This document shows positions 22,785-35,047 of a stretch of DNA of 64,000 nucleotides, one piece after another (positions within the stretch are counted from its first letter, which is position 1; each line of letters opens with the position of its first letter). Made by a program: the position numbers and the translations under genes. The notes beneath the pieces are model-generated. The model saw only the letters and a program-made list of their open reading frames with translations, made no database searches and was not told where the DNA came from. Source of the DNA: Pinus tabuliformis (taxonomy: Eukaryota > Streptophyta > Pinopsida > Pinales > Pinaceae); contig CM062815.1 in assembly GCA_031772625.1 (NCBI GenBank), forward strand, positions 915,956,979 to 916,020,978, given 5' to 3'.

Positions 22785-24241
22785 TGATCTAGAAATCACT
22801 GTGAGTGATCTCAGTTAAATAATTAATGAATGAAGGTATTACAGACTCATGTTCTAGTGTGTGTCTATGTTATCTTAGGCAACGGATCGATTAGATTGCA
22901 AAATACACAGACACTGGAAAATGGAAAACAGTAAGAGAAACGAAGTAAGAAAACATAAGTACACAATGAATTAATAAGGAGTTCACCCAATCCTCCTGGG
23001 CTACATCTCTGGTCCAGCTTTCGGTGGTGGCCTTTTCTTATTGTGTCTTTAAAGCAAAGTTTTTACAATGAGGAGCTCAATTTGAGTCTCCTAAAATAGA
23101 TGATGCTTAGTAGGGTGGTTCTTGGATTCCCCAAGCCACTAGAGTACACAGGCTCTTCCCTACCAAGTCTAGACCTCAACTGGTCTTGAATGGGATGAGT
23201 CCAATTTCGTACTCAGTTCCCAACAGATGTCCTCTCAGGGATTGCTCGAACCTCTCAAGCCTTCTGTCTGCTCGATGCTACCTTACTCTGCAGGTTAGCT
23301 CAACTCTCTGTTTTCTGCTTCTTGCTTATTCTCTATTCTGTCCCTCTGTCTCACTGTCTCCTTCTTTTTTGTAGTGCTCTCTTCTATTTTCTGTCTGTTC
23401 ATGGCTTAAAGCCAATTCGTCTAATGATTGTTCACTTCCTCTTCCACCCCTTCGGATCGCCTGCTATAGTTCGCTTGGAGTTCCCTGCCTCTGCGTCATC
23501 GCCACTGTGTAACATCTCACAGGGAAGTGGCCACTTGTCCTCTCATGAATTGCACCAACTCTTCCTCAAATGGTTTGGTATTTCGGTTACGCTGTGTAAT
23601 GATTCATCCACCAACTCAGCAGTCAAATCGTACTTTAGACTTTTATATGCCGCAACTTAGTTCTCCCTCCCCATTGGGCACAATCTCTGCTGTTAGATCT
23701 AGAACCCTCAAATCCTACAGTGTTCGCTCTTATTGTGCGGTTGACTTGCTCAAACGTTAGCCTGTGATGAGAGGCGGTTTTCTCTCTCATCCACCGGACA
23801 CGCATCGTGTAATGTGTGGAATCGCTCGTTCTCCTGCCAAATCCACTTATCGCCTGAGATGCCTACAATATTCCACCGTTTTTAGAGTGCGAGACCTACC
23901 TTTTTCTTTAGTGCTTTTCCTACGGTTTCCCAGCTTATGCGACTGAGCACTCGGGGGTTTTCCTTCTCGAGGGGTTTTGCCCAGAAGCGCTAATCGAGCA
24001 TCAGAAACAGCCTCCGTTTTCCGATCTGGACTTCCCAACTGCTAGTTTGCATCCTGCGCGGTCTCCATGGGCCTTGGTCAACGCGCTTTAACCGAGGTCC
24101 TAGTTGTTCCTTGCTGGCTACAAACTGCCACTGTCCAGAGGTCCTTCCTGATAGCTCTTTGTTCACAAGTTTTTTTGAAGTCTGTCTTGATTTGATACAG
24201 TCATAGCACTTTGATAATTTTCATGGATCCAACTCAGATCA
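22785..24241 (-). repeat. 3' LTR of element E
   Basis: Left copy, 1457 bp, starting tgatctagaaatcac and ending cagatca. The + strand open stretches here are mirrored in the other copy near 29268-30325 and are LTR sequence, not genes. Purine-rich minus-strand sequence just right of it (24242-24262) is the polypurine-tract side. Confidence 0.92.
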
Positions 24242-24440
24242 CGGCCTTCCCATTGAGAAAGCTTTTGGACCACCCAAAATCAGTTTTCAAACATTGACCA
24301 AGTGAGGGTACAATTGTCTCAGTTGTCCAATCTTTATCCACTTCGCACTGCTTGGGTTTGAACCCTTGAGCCCAACTCTGAGGTACTCAACATCTCCCCT
24401 GCACATCGTCCTCACCTTCCTGTCTAGAACTGTGTCTTCT
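24242..24440 (-). pseudogene. Chromodomain-like C-terminus of element E
   Basis: Minus-strand reading just after the integrase tail contains DRKVRTMCRGDVEYLRVGLK, then a SNPSSAKWIKIGQL stretch. This matches the chromodomain pattern of plant chromoviruses, with a basic start, a YL.V.WKG-like strand and a W in the final helix. It normally helps direct integration to chromatin. The match is by recognition only. Confidence 0.6.
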
Positions 24441-25560
24441 GTTCATTAAGATGTTCAGGTAACAGGTCATCAATAGAAGGCAATTGACTCTGCTCTTCGA
24501 GACCCTCAATTAGTGAAGGTTCAAACAATCTCAAGAAATTTGCATTCACGACCAAGTAGATGTGCATGTAAGCTGGTAGATCGAGGAGAAAAGCATTCTC
24601 GCCAATTTTCTCAAGTATCTTGAAGGGTCCATACCTGATAGGCTTTAGCCTTTTATCTTCACCTTGCATCCTATCCTTGCTGATATACAGCCAGACTTGG
24701 TCACCAACTTGGAAACTATGCTCCATCCGATGCTTGTCATGCCTTGCCTTGTATTGGCTTGGCTCTTTTCCAGTTGTTCCTGTATTGCCTGGTGGATCTC
24801 TTGGATTTTTTCAATGAACCTAGTGGCCCTGTCCACTTCACTATGTCCCTCAACTGTGGTGTCTTTGCCAAAGACAAAATCCAAAGGAGACCTTGGTGTG
24901 AAACCAAAACAGGTCTCAAAAGGAGATCTCTGTGTAGAAAAATGTTTTTCTCTATTGTAAGCATGCTACACATAACATAAATGTTCATCCCAAAGCTTAG
25001 GAAGCTTTTTACAATATCCTCTAAGCAACTGGATCACTATCCTATTGACTACTTCAGTCTGGCCATCAGTTTGTGGATGAAAAGCTGTGCTTTTCTTCAG
25101 TTTGTTGTCCATTAGTTCCCACAGACTTGACCAAAACTTCCCCACACATTGGGTGTCTTGATCAGATACAATGGAAGTGGGTAATCCAAAATGAACCCAT
25201 ACATGTTGAAAGAAAAGTTTTGTAGTTTGTTTAGCTGTAATTTGTTTATTACAAGGTATCAAAATACACATTTTGCTGAACCTATCCACTACAACATACA
25301 GATAATCATGACCTTTCCTAGATTTAGGCAGTCCTCCAACAAAATCCATGGAAACACTTTCCCAAGGGTGAGAAGGAACTGGTAATGGAGTGTACAAGCC
25401 TAGCTTTCTGTTGATGGGCTTGCTTTTAGCACACATAGTACACCCTCTTACATATCTAGAAACTGTCTCGTTCATTTTTGGCCAATAAAAAAATCTTTGC
25501 AGCTGTGCAACTGTTTTACTTACCCCAAAGTGACCTCATATTAGAGAAGTGCGTGCTTCT
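24441..25560 (-). pseudogene. Integrase of element E
   Basis: The HHCC-side segment ends near 25430 with RYVRGCTMCAKSKP. The catalytic core at about 24970-25400 has SMDFVGGLPKS, YVVVDRFSKM, HFGLPTSIVSDQDTQ and FHPQTDGQTEVVNR, the standard D-D-E core landmarks. The C-terminal GPF/Y module lies at about 24424-24726 (FQVGDQVWLYISKDR, YGPFKILEKIGENAFLLDLP). This enzyme inserts the element cDNA. A few breaks lie in the segment. Confidence 0.88.
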
Positions 25561-25838
25561 CTAATTATCTTTACTCTTTCAGCTTGTGGAATGCATAGCT
25601 TCCCACAATGGTATAAGAGTCGGTCCTTTACATGATAGTACAATTCTTCTACTCATTTGCCTTGACTTAAAGTTGCATATACATCTTTAAAGTCTATATT
25701 TTGAGAATATTGTTCAATGTAACTCTCATGTAACACAGAATTATGCTTAAGTATAGTAGATGCATTTATAATGGGTCTAGATAACATATCTACAACTTTA
25801 TTGTGTATGCCTTTTTTATATCTAATGACTAAATGAAA

Positions 25839-26480
25839 CTATTGTAGAAAACCCATCCATCTATAGTGTCTTGATTGCTGCAACTTAGTTTGGGAGTGTA
25901 GATATCGAAGTGGTTGATGATCAGTATGTATTATTGTCTCTTTGCCCATTAAGTAATTTTTCCACTTTTTCACACTCGGTACTAATGCATACAAATCTTT
26001 ATCATATGTAGGATAGTTAACTACTGTAGAATTAAATGTCTCATAATGATAACATATGGGTTTATCGTGCTGTGTCAACACTGCTCCCATGGCATAGTCA
26101 CTGGCATTTGTTTGGATCTCAAATGGTCTTTGAAGATCAGGCAGTGCTAGTACAGGTGTTGTACTAATCTTTTCTTTCAAGGTGTCGAAGGCTTTTTGCT
26201 ATTTTCCTCCCCACTAAAACACCTTGTTCAATCCCGTTAAAGCATGTAAGGGAGCTGCAATTGAGGAAAAGTTAGAAATTAACTTCCTCCAGTATTGTGA
26301 TGCTCCTAAGAAGCTCCTAACTTCTGTAGCAGATTTGGGTTTAGGCCAGTTTACAATGGCTGCCACCTTAGAGGGATCTATCTTCAATTCACCACCCCTT
26401 ACTATATGACCCAAATAATTCAGAGGTGTTTTGCCAAATTCACATTTTGAGAGTTTAACATAAAGCTTTTCTATTTTCAA
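25839..26480 (-). pseudogene. RNase H and connection region of element E
   Basis: 25839-26180 contains FEIQTNASDYAMGAVLTQHD, KDLYALVPSVKKWKNYLMG and IHTDHQPLRYL, the gypsy-type RNase H landmarks. 26214-26480 holds the RT thumb/connection with LYVKLSKCEFGKTPLNYLGH and VRSFLGASQYWRKLI. It removes template RNA during reverse transcription. Confidence 0.88.
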
Positions 26481-27187
26481 AACATCTATTGTCTACTTAA
26501 CATGCTTTAAGTGTTCTTGCCATGTTTTGCTAAATATCAAAATGTCATCCAGATACACAATAAAAAAATCATCAAGAAAAGGTTTGAGTACATCATTCAT
26601 TAATCTCATGAAAGTAGCAGGAGCATTAGTTAAGCCAAAAGGAATAATCAACCACTCATACAATCCCTGATTTGTTTTGAAAGCAGTCTTCCATGCATCA
26701 TGTTCTGCAACTTTGACCTGATGGTATCCACTATGCAAGTCTAACTTGGAAAAATAAATAGATTCTTTCAATTGATCCAGAAGATCATCTATGCGAGGAA
26801 GGGGATAAAGATTTTTATTGTTATCTTATTTATTGCTCGGTAATCAATGCACATTCTCCACGAGCCATATTTATTTCTCACCAAAACGATTGGTGACCCA
26901 CATGGTGATGTGCTAGGTCTGATGAACCATTTCTTGAGAAACTCCTGCACCTGCTTCTTGATTTTTGCGTTCTCTAAAGCAAATAACCTGTACATTCCAA
27001 TGTTAGGCAATGGAGCATCTTGCTGCAAAATAATATCATGCACTATTTCCTTTTTGGGTGGTAGACCTTTAGGTTCTTGAAACAAGATATCATACTCTAA
27101 AACAACCTTTTCTAAATTAGCTTGCTGTTTAGCATTACAACCCTCGAATACATTGGTTTTATCAGGTTTCTTTTCATTTACAACCAT
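26481..27187 (-). pseudogene. Reverse transcriptase of element E
   Basis: Motifs in order are SPCGSPIVLVRNKYGSWRMC, CIDYRAINKIT, FSKLDLHSGYHQVKV, IPFGLTNAPATFMRLMND and VYLDDILIFSKTW, the catalytic YLDD box, near 26560. These are the conserved RT motifs of Ty3/gypsy elements. A few breaks are present. Confidence 0.9.
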
Positions 27188-27273
27188 TAGTAAGAATTGG
27201 TTTTATGAATTTATCATTCATTTCATCTGCCCTGTGTTTATGAGAGTATAATTATTCTTGAGCTTATGAGCTC

Positions 27274-28846
27274 TTACAAAGTATTCGATTCCATCTTTAA
27301 CAAGTAGATACTTGTTCTTGGCTCTATAGAAAATAGCTTTTCTATCATACAAGGACTTCCTAAAACAATTCCACATATATCCAAAGGAATTATGTCTAAC
27401 TCAACCTCATCTACAAATGCTGACCCAAAAGAAAACTTGAGTTTGCATTGTCTAGTCACTTGTAGTTGTGCTTTATCATTTAACCATCCTAATGGGTATA
27501 GTTTTTTGTGAGGTGTAGTTAGTAATCCCAGCTTCTTTACAATTGCTTCAGAAATTAAATTTACTTGTGAGCCACTATCAAACAAAGTATCAATCTTTTG
27601 ATGTTTGGAAATAACTCGAATATGGAAAAGCTCATGTCTTTTTCTCTCATTTTCTTCATCAATAGTAGATTGTGCAAAATTACTAGTAGATGCTTCAAAA
27701 TTCTTACCTCTTATACCTGTGGCTGCAATGGTTGTTTCATCTCCTAAGTCTGACCCCAAATCTTTCTGAATAGCTGCAACAGTCTTCTTCTTCTTGCCCT
27801 CGAACTTCTTAGGTCTCAGCTCTGGATGCAGAATCCAACAATGCTCATCATCATGCCCATCCTTCTTACATTGAGTGCATGAAGACTTGCTCTTATGTGC
27901 AGTGTTAGCCTTCCTTGCTTTCCATCTCTGCTTTCTTTTCTCCTTATTCTTTCTTGCAGTGGGTTGGGATGATCCCCCAACTTCTAGACTTCCATTCTTT
28001 CCTCTAGCTTCTAGGTGAGTAGCTTGAACAGATACCTCATCTATACTAGTGGGATTAAACATGAGGATAGTGTGCCTCATGTAGCTGTGTAGACCACCAA
28101 TGTACTTCAACAGAGTCTCAGGTGAGTCTAATGAGTTCCTAGAATCAATGCTCTCTTTCTAAATTCTTGAGTGTATCCTTGTACACTTTACCCTTTCAAC
28201 TGTCGAAGAGTTTGTCAGCTCATCATTGCTTGTTGCATATAGGCCAATGGATAGAACTGTTTTTTGATTGCAAAAACAAATTCACTCCAGACAGAGATAG
28301 TCTTACCATGTCTTTTCATGTCAGCTTGGGTCTTGCCTTCCCACCAAACCAAGGCAGTGCCTCCAAGGCATAGCCTTGTTAGCTTAATCTTGCTCTTGTT
28401 TGATTCAATATTCTGCACTCTACAATAAACATCAATTTGTCTAATCCAATTGTCTAGCTTTTCTGCATTCAACTCTCCATCATATATAGGTAAATAAATT
28501 TAACGTCTAGTTTAATCAAAGATGCCTTATTTTTATGTTCAGGGCTATTAGGAAGTGTGAGAAAGTTTTCCTCTTTCCATTTTCCTTTTGAGTGGTCATG
28601 GAAGTGAGACTCTTCTTCTCTTTTATCTTCTTTGGAGCCTGATGAGTCTTCATGTTTATGTTTTCTAATGTCCTTATACATTTCCTCTACCATGGACTTT
28701 ATGGCTAGGAAACTATCTATTAATTGAGGGTATGGCCCCAAATAACCTTCCTCTGACATTGTCTTCTGAGGATAGGCTCTCCCAATTTCAGGATTAGTTT
28801 CAATCAACTCTCCTTCTCCTAATTTGAGCTTTGATCTAGTTAGCAT
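27274..28846 (-). pseudogene. Gag and protease of element E
   Basis: Gag starts near 28846 (MLTRSKLKLGEGELIETN). The capsid-like region at about 28215-28472 includes YCRVQNIESNKSKIKLTRLC and LVWWEGKTQ. A single zinc knuckle CTQCKKDGHDDEHC lies at 27838-27879. The protease follows at about 27300-27640 with DTLFDSGSQVNLISE and GWLNDKAQLQVT. Gag packages the element RNA and the protease matures it. Breaks separate gag parts, whereas knuckle through protease (27274-28110) reads open. Confidence 0.88.
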
Positions 28847-28893
28847 TCAACAGCTAAATCCAACACAAGCTTATCTAACCTTAACAGCCTTAA

Positions 28894-28905
28894 GCTATGA
28901 TACCA
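28894..28905 (-). other. Primer binding site of element E
   Basis: On the minus strand TGGTATCATAGC lies two bases after the LTR end, a near match to the initiator tRNA-Met site. Confidence 0.88.
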
Positions 28906-28907
28906 CT

Positions 28908-30363
28908 TGATCTGGAAATCACTCGTGAGTGATCTAAATTAAATAATTAATGAATGAAGGTATTACAAACTCATGTGCTGGTGTGTGTCTATGTTATCTT
29001 AGGCAACGGATCGATCAGATTGTAAAATACACAGACACTGGAAAATGGAAAACAGTAAGAGAAACGTAGTAAGAAAACATAAGAACACAACGAATTAATA
29101 AGGAGTTCACCCAATCCTCGTGGGCTACATCTCCGGTCTAGCTTTCAATCGTGGCCTTTTATTATTGTGTCTTTAAAGCAGAGTTTTTACAATGAGGAGC
29201 TCACTTTGAGTCTCCTAAAACAGATGATGCTTAGCAGGGTGGTTCTTGGATTCCCCAAGCCACTAGAGTGCACAAGCTCTTCCCTACCAAGTCTCGACCT
29301 CAACTAGTCTTGAATGGGATGAGTCCAATTTGGTACTCAGTTCCCGATAGATTTCCACTCAGGGATTTCTCAAACCTCTCAAGCCTTATGTCTGCTCGAT
29401 GCTACCTTACTCTGCAGGTTAGCTCGACTCTCTATTTTCTGCTTCTTGCTTATTCTCTATTCTATCTCTCTGTCTCACTGTCTCCTTGTTTTTTGCAGTG
29501 CTCTCTTCTATTTTCTGTCTGTTCATGGCTTAAAGCCAATTCGTCTCATGACTGTTCGCTTCCTCTTCCGCCCCTTCAGATTGCCTGCTGTTGTTTGCTT
29601 GGAGTTCCCTACCTTTGCATCATCGCCACTGCGTAACATCTCATAGGGCAGTGGCCACTTGTCCTCTCACGAACAACACCAGCTCTTCCTCAAACGGTTC
29701 GGTATTTCGGTTATGCTGTGTAATGATTCATCTGCCAACTCAGCAGTCAAATCGAACTTCAGATTTTTATATGCCGCAGCTTAATTCTCCCTCTAGATCC
29801 GGTTTCTCATCGGGCACAATCTTTGACGTTAGATCTAGAGCCCCCACATCCTATGGTGCTCACTCTTATCGTGCGGTTGACTTGCTTGAACGTTAGTCCG
29901 CGATGAGAGGCAGTTTTCTCTCTCATCCACCGGACACGTGTCATGCAATGTGTGGAATCGCTCTTTCTCCTGCCAAATCTGCTTACCACCCAAAATGCCT
30001 CCGATATTCGACTGGTTTTAGAGCACGGGACTCGCCATTCGCTTTAGTGCTTTTCCTACGGTTTCACGGTTTCCCATGCGACCGAGCACTCGGGGATTTT
30101 CCTTCTCCAGGGTTTTTGTGCATCAGAAACGGCCTCCGTTTTCTGATTTGGACTTCCCAACTGCTAGTTTGCATCCTGCGTAGTCTCCATGGGCCTTGGT
30201 CAATGCACTTTAACCGAGGTCCTTGTCATTCCTTGCTGGCTACAAACTGCCACTGTCTAGAGGTCCTTCCTGATAGCTCTTTGTTCACAAGTTTTTTTGA
30301 AGTCTGTCCTGATTTGATACAGTGATAGCACTTTGATAATTTTCATGAATCCAATTCAGATCA
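28908..30363 (-). repeat. 5' LTR of element E
   Basis: Right copy, 1456 bp, same ends as the left copy. Element C sequence resumes at 30364. Confidence 0.92.
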
Positions 30364-30480
30364 GTGCTGCCGTTCGAATCCAATTCAGATAGGTAGCATG
30401 TTCGCATCTGACCCCAAGTCTAGAATGACCTGATCCATCTCATAGTCCCCAATCTGGCCAGTCAATTGCACTGTGCACCT
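30364..30480 (-). pseudogene. Element C protease, active-site part
   Basis: Minus-strand reading at about 30391-30420 gives LDLGSDANMLP, the D-L/T-G-S/A active-site loop of a gypsy retropepsin. The remaining half is at 22436-22784, on the far side of element E. Confidence 0.75.
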
Positions 30481-32300
30481 AGTTATCAGTTCTTGCAATC
30501 CCTGGATAGCTTTACGGTCCCTTAATAGCTTTATTCACATCTCTAAAAAGGTAGTTAGCATGGAAGGATCCATCTTTGGTTCAGTTTGATCCTTGCTACC
30601 TGAAGTAGAGGCCTCTGCAAAGCTCTTCTTAGCTTCCATGAATGTCTCCCTTGCACGTTCCAAATCAAACTCAGGTTGCTTTGTAGGGGCCTTGCGAACC
30701 CATGTATCCTCCTCTGGTCATTTCCCCTTATCCTCCCCTATGGTGGCCCCACTTCTGAGCATCATGTTCATGTTAGGATCCCCTTTGCACGGTTCAGCCT
30801 TCATCATTTGGATATTCTGTGTTGGGTTAGTCTGAAGCACCCCCTTTTCCCACATCTGTGCAATTAATGTAGGACAATCTACTGCGTCATGATCAAATTG
30901 GTAACAGTACGGGCAACAGTTTCTGGTCGGATTCATACAGTCATGCGCGTAGTGTCCAGGTTTCCCACAATTGTAGCAGATTAACTGTCCACACCGTCGT
31001 CTAGGTCCCATCCCTCCTCATCCTTGTCCGCATCCCTAGAATCCACTGCGCGCTATTGCTACGACCGGATCCTAACTGCGCACCTCAGTCTGCATCCTGT
31101 AAGCCAGTGCCCGATCCATCAATAATTCGTAGCTTCGGAAATTTCGTTCATCGTGGCCCATCAATCTACAAAACTTGCAAAATAGTTGTTGGGTGGGTTG
31201 TGTAAAGTTCTGCAATAGATGACAGTTGTCTGTTGTATGCTTTCCTCCCACTTGACAGATCGTGCACCAGAGTGCGGTCGCCATGCTTGGCCCTACCTGC
31301 ACCTCTGGTCTTAGCAGCATTGGTTCCCCCCCCCTCGGCCAAATAGTTTGCAAATACAATGATCCTTATTGTGACCCTGTCCTTTACATTTTATGCACCA
31401 CACCTCTTCACGTGCTCCTGGCCGAGGCATCTTATCCTGTTTCAGACTTTGCATTTCCAAGCATAGATTTTGTAGCTGTGCGTGGATCTGCTGAACTCCC
31501 AACCCAGGATCCTGTATAGGAGTCTCATGCAACCTCATCGTTGTTTCTAGTGCTTCAGCCTTGGTCAAGATATTTTGCTGTGATAGCACCGTCCTCAGAT
31601 GTGGTGTCAAGGATTCCACAAACCACCTGCAGTGTTGTGCATCCATCAACGTCATGTTAGCCTCACAGATTGTAATCTTCAATATCTAATCCAGATTCCA
31701 CAGAGTTTCACTTGGTAGCATCACGATTTCTTTGAACGCAATAATCGACCACCTCTCTGATTTCGGTCGGATAAATTCTTTGTTCAATGCATTCTGGATC
31801 TTTGCTATTCCAGTGTTTGGATGATCGCTAGAGTGCTTTATATACCATGTCAGTGCATGGTCTTGCAGCGTGCTAACCAAAGTATCCTTTTTAATGCTAT
31901 CATCTGTAATGCCTTGGGCTTCCCCTATTGCCTTTGCTACGAACCAGAACTGATCTGGCGCCTCATTTCCTACGCCCCTAAACATAGGCAACTTGATTGC
32001 ATTCACCATTCCAACCCTTGGAGGTGGTGGAGGTGGGGTAGGTGAAGATGTGGTTGATGAGGTTGGGGTTGATGTAGGTGAAGTGGGCGATGGTGTGGGT
32101 GGATGTGGTAATAGTGGAATGCGCTAGTTTATCAACCGGACTGCACTTCTCGGAGAGAACCCCGCGAGCTTCTCTTCGCTTTCTCGTGACAGCGAAATCA
32201 GGGGGTTGTTTTCTAATCTTTCGATCCCTCGGTAGCCTCTTTCGCTCTGTATTACCCCAGACATCAATGAACTCACATAATTCGCTTTTCACATAACAAA
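30481..32300 (-). pseudogene. Element C gag with multiple zinc knuckles
   Basis: The capsid-like region at about 31686-32009 includes IKLPMFRGVGNEAPDQFWFV, DHALTWYIKHSSDHPN and FKEIVMLPSETLWNLD, which is gypsy gag. Going downstream are five Cys/His clusters: CIKCKGQGHNKDHC (31356-31397), CTICQVGGKHTTDNC (31222-31266), CKFCRLMGHDERN (about 31140-31179), CYNCGKPGHYAHDC (30937-30978) and CPYCYQFDHDAVDC (30874-30915). Most plant gypsy gags have one or two. Knuckles bind the element RNA. Several breaks lie between the parts. Confidence 0.8.
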
Positions 32301-32767
32301 ATTTTAATCCAGGTATTCAATGATCTGATGTACTTACCCTGTGGCCCTTGGAGAAACTACCTTTCTGCTTCGCTGTAGCTTACAATGGTGTCTATCATGA
32401 ACTCAGTGATGAATCCTCCTATGATCCAATCCAGCCAATGATCTATTGCCCTTGCGATATTATCTTTGGATGCTTCTAGCCTGCGCACCAACTCTAGATT
32501 CCACACTATTGGGTGATCAAGTCTGCACCTTCCCACACTGTCGGCTAGCCTCGCGATCCACTCATATAGCTATGTCGAGAAGGTTGTGAAAAAGATCTCA
32601 TGGATTTCCATGTATATGTAGCGATCTAGCCACCTCTCCTCCAATTTCTGTGGGTTTTTATTCTCCTGTACCACAAACTCGTGCAGCTTCTGATCCAACC
32701 AATCTTCAAGTTCTTTCTTTGTAGGGTTCCAATGTTCAGACATCAAACATCCCTTAGGCAGATCCCG
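32301..32767 (-). other. 5' part of element C between primer site and gag core
   Basis: No clear motif. Weak minus-strand open reading suggests the gag N-terminus and an untranslated leader. Nothing further can be supported. Confidence 0.4.
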
Positions 32768-32785
32768 ATCCTAGCAACGGAACCA
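32768..32785 (-). other. Primer-binding-site-like sequence of element C
   Basis: On the minus strand TGGTTCCGTTGCTAGGAT follows the LTR after five A residues. It has the TGG start and length of a tRNA primer site and resembles the TGG.(C/T)CCGTTG class of gypsy sites. The tRNA is not identified. Confidence 0.6.
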
Positions 32786-32790
32786 TTTTT

Positions 32791-33582
32791 TGGATTATTG
32801 GGGCCTGACCCAGGTTTGGAAGAGCTATTTAGCCAAACAAATCCCGTGCTACCGGCCCTTTCGGCAACAGCTCGCAGAGCGCGGACTGAAGTCTCACTCG
32901 AGGTAGTAGGGGTGGGTGTTGGAACCAGGTTTCCGCACCCTAGGGATGTCTTGATGAGAACTTGGAAGGTTTGCACACTAACCTGAGGCCTCACACCACT
33001 CTGCACAACATCTATCCTAGCCAAGGCACTTATTTAACACTTAGTATTAATGAGTTTATTATAGATCAGATCTACTCCTTAGGGTCTTTAAGCAAACATT
33101 TAATAGAGATAACCAACGCGCATACCCGGAAAGGTTACAGATTCACATAAACTCAAAACATAAGCACAAAACAAAGATTATAATAGATGCATAAACTAGA
33201 TTGATAATAGATCCACAATATTTCAGAACCACTTTAGCTTTATTAATATCTTCAATTCAGTACAAGCCTCTTCCTGCGCTGTGCACTCAGCTGCAGGGGT
33301 CCGTGCACACAGCTGTAGACTCCACCAGGCCTCTACGCACACAACTACAAAGCCTATTCCACTACTATCCAACCCGACTCGGACTTACAGAATCTGATCT
33401 ACTATTTCCTTCACAAACCCATACATTCAAGATCCAAAAATAAGAACTAGAATTGCCTTCTACCCTTAGAGCCTCGCTCTATTTATACATTCCCATGGTA
33501 TGCAAACCATGGTCAGGTCGACTCAACTTCTATTATTATACATTATTTTTGGGCAGACAACCCTTTGACTCGATCCATTACA
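32791..33582 (-). repeat. 5' LTR of element C
   Basis: Right copy, 792 bp. The minus-strand TATA box (tatttata on +) is at 33480-33487. By eye about 11-12% of sites differ from the left copy, many as C/T and G/A transitions, which fits old methylated DNA. Confidence 0.88.
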
Positions 33583-33834
33583 TATCGTGCTCAGCGCACT
33601 TCGCAGAGGCTTTACACTAATATTACCCAAAATTGTGGACTTTAAACCCCAAAACCGTTACGCAGGGGATCCGCTACCCAAAAGTCACTCCTCCAGCTTT
33701 AGTCCAACCCTCTCCACATCAAAATCACACCAATATAGCAGCATAAAATTGCTTGACATGAACTCAAATCTCAAACCAACAAAATTTCTCTATAATCTTT
33801 AGATTCTAGCCCCTTGATCACTATGATGAGTGCT

Positions 33835-33842
33835 TAATTTAT
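33835..33842 (-). promoter_or_regulatory. TATA-like box in the element F spacer
   Basis: The minus strand reads CCCTATAAATTAAGC. The motif lies upstream of the F aORF (about 1.4 kb after subtracting element C) and downstream of pol, so it could mark a separate aORF transcript. No start site can be shown from sequence. Confidence 0.35.
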
Positions 33843-35047
33843 AGGGAAATGGAGGTGGTTTTGTCATAAATGAGGGTATTGAATGGCCTTCCAAACTTGG
33901 AGTTAGTCTCCATGGAGCAAGGGATGAGAGGATAGGAGGTTAATTGATCCTTAGCCTATCCAAATTTGAGCTCATAAGAGGAGATAAGAGATGGGATCCT
34001 TCTATAATGATCTAGAATCAAGGAATATTCTCAAAACCCTATGCAAATTTCGCTCAATATCGCTTAGCGTAGGTAAAAGGAGGCCTAAGAGCATTGTAGT
34101 GTAGGCCTAAATGGGCCTGCCTACTCTGCAGCACAGTTACCCCTGACGAAAGCTACGTTGGTGTCCCCAGGAGGCATTTCAGTAAGGCTTCGGGCTAAGA
34201 AACTTTCATGGATGGAAGCATTTAATGTGATGACTTGTCTAGGGCATGTAACAACTGAATTAGGGTTTGATGAGCCCTAATTGTATTGATCTGAATTTCG
34301 GGAGTGATGTGCCTAAATAGACCTGCAACACACATGTGTGAGGACTAACTATTTTGTCCTCGTTGGCTGAATGAAGCTAGCCAAGTCAACTGGCCAAATT
34401 TTTCTTATAAACCAACTCGTTCACAATTTCTACATATTTGATTACATTATGCAAATGAGAGAGTGAAGCGAGATACTTACCTATGGTAACAATACCTTAT
34501 TGTAGTTTGTTGAAGAAATGAGGTGTTTATTTATTTATGTTGGTTGCATGTGATTTATCCCTCTTTTTTATATTCTCCTTTGATGATTTTCTTGATGTGT
34601 AGGTACTTGGTGTTGAGGATGATGACATTGCTATTGCTTTGGAGGAGATTCTTCTGCCCTTGGATCTCCATGCTTGAAACTTGCAGCAACCTATGATTTC
34701 TATTTTGTGGGATAGGTTGCTATAGGATGTCTTGTAGCTGCTTCTCCCTCAAAAATTTTAATCATATTCCAGTGCTGGGACTTGAGGATGATGAACATGG
34801 ATAGAGAGGAGGTCTAGGGATGTGTGAATAATGAAAAGTAACCTTCAGGTTTTGTTCCCGTTTCTCTGTCTCACCTTTTTTCTTTGTGTTTTTTCTTGAA
34901 AACTGTAAAAAAAATTGAAAACTGATTTTTTAGTGATGAATGCAGGGGTTATCAAGGTGGAGAGTGGTATGGTAATGAGATGGTGATGTAGGAATTTAAT
35001 TTTTTGACATGGGCAGGTCATTTCCTTGCCATAGGGTTGCTTCCTTT

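Larger units (their letters stand above)
22785..30363 (-). mobile_element. Element E: Ty3/gypsy chromovirus inserted in the protease of element C
   Basis: LTRs of about 1457 bp (22785-24241 and 28908-30363) begin tgatct and end agatca. A tRNA-Met-type primer site lies beside the right LTR. The internal order on the minus strand is gag, zinc knuckle, protease, RT, RNase H, integrase, GPF/Y module, chromodomain-like end, which is the chromovirus layout. Length is 7.6 kb. About 7% of sites differ over the first 500 bases of the LTRs, so E is younger than C. Flanking 5-mers are gtagt and gtgct, at best a decayed target repeat. All domains are present, but the coding part has roughly eight or more breaks. 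Confidence 0.93.
12941..33582 (-). mobile_element. Element C: gypsy-like LTR element with gag, protease and aORF but no visible RT or integrase
   Basis: LTRs of about 790 bp (12941-13730 and 32791-33582) begin tgg...ttatt and end in aca/taca. A minus-strand polypurine tract follows the left one and a primer-site-like sequence lies beside the right one. From its 5' end leftward it encodes gag with several zinc knuckles, a protease, and then a long additional ORF. I find no RT, RNase H or integrase motif between protease and aORF, so it was probably mobilised by a relative. Without elements D (4.4 kb) and E (7.6 kb) it is about 8.7 kb. LTR divergence by eye is about 11-12%, the highest in the window. 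No matching target repeats are visible. Coding parts have many breaks. Confidence 0.82.

Noticed and set aside
22785-24241. Several + strand open stretches of 60-110 codons
   Set aside because: They recur with similar reading in the other LTR of element E (29268-30325) and lie wholly in LTR sequence.
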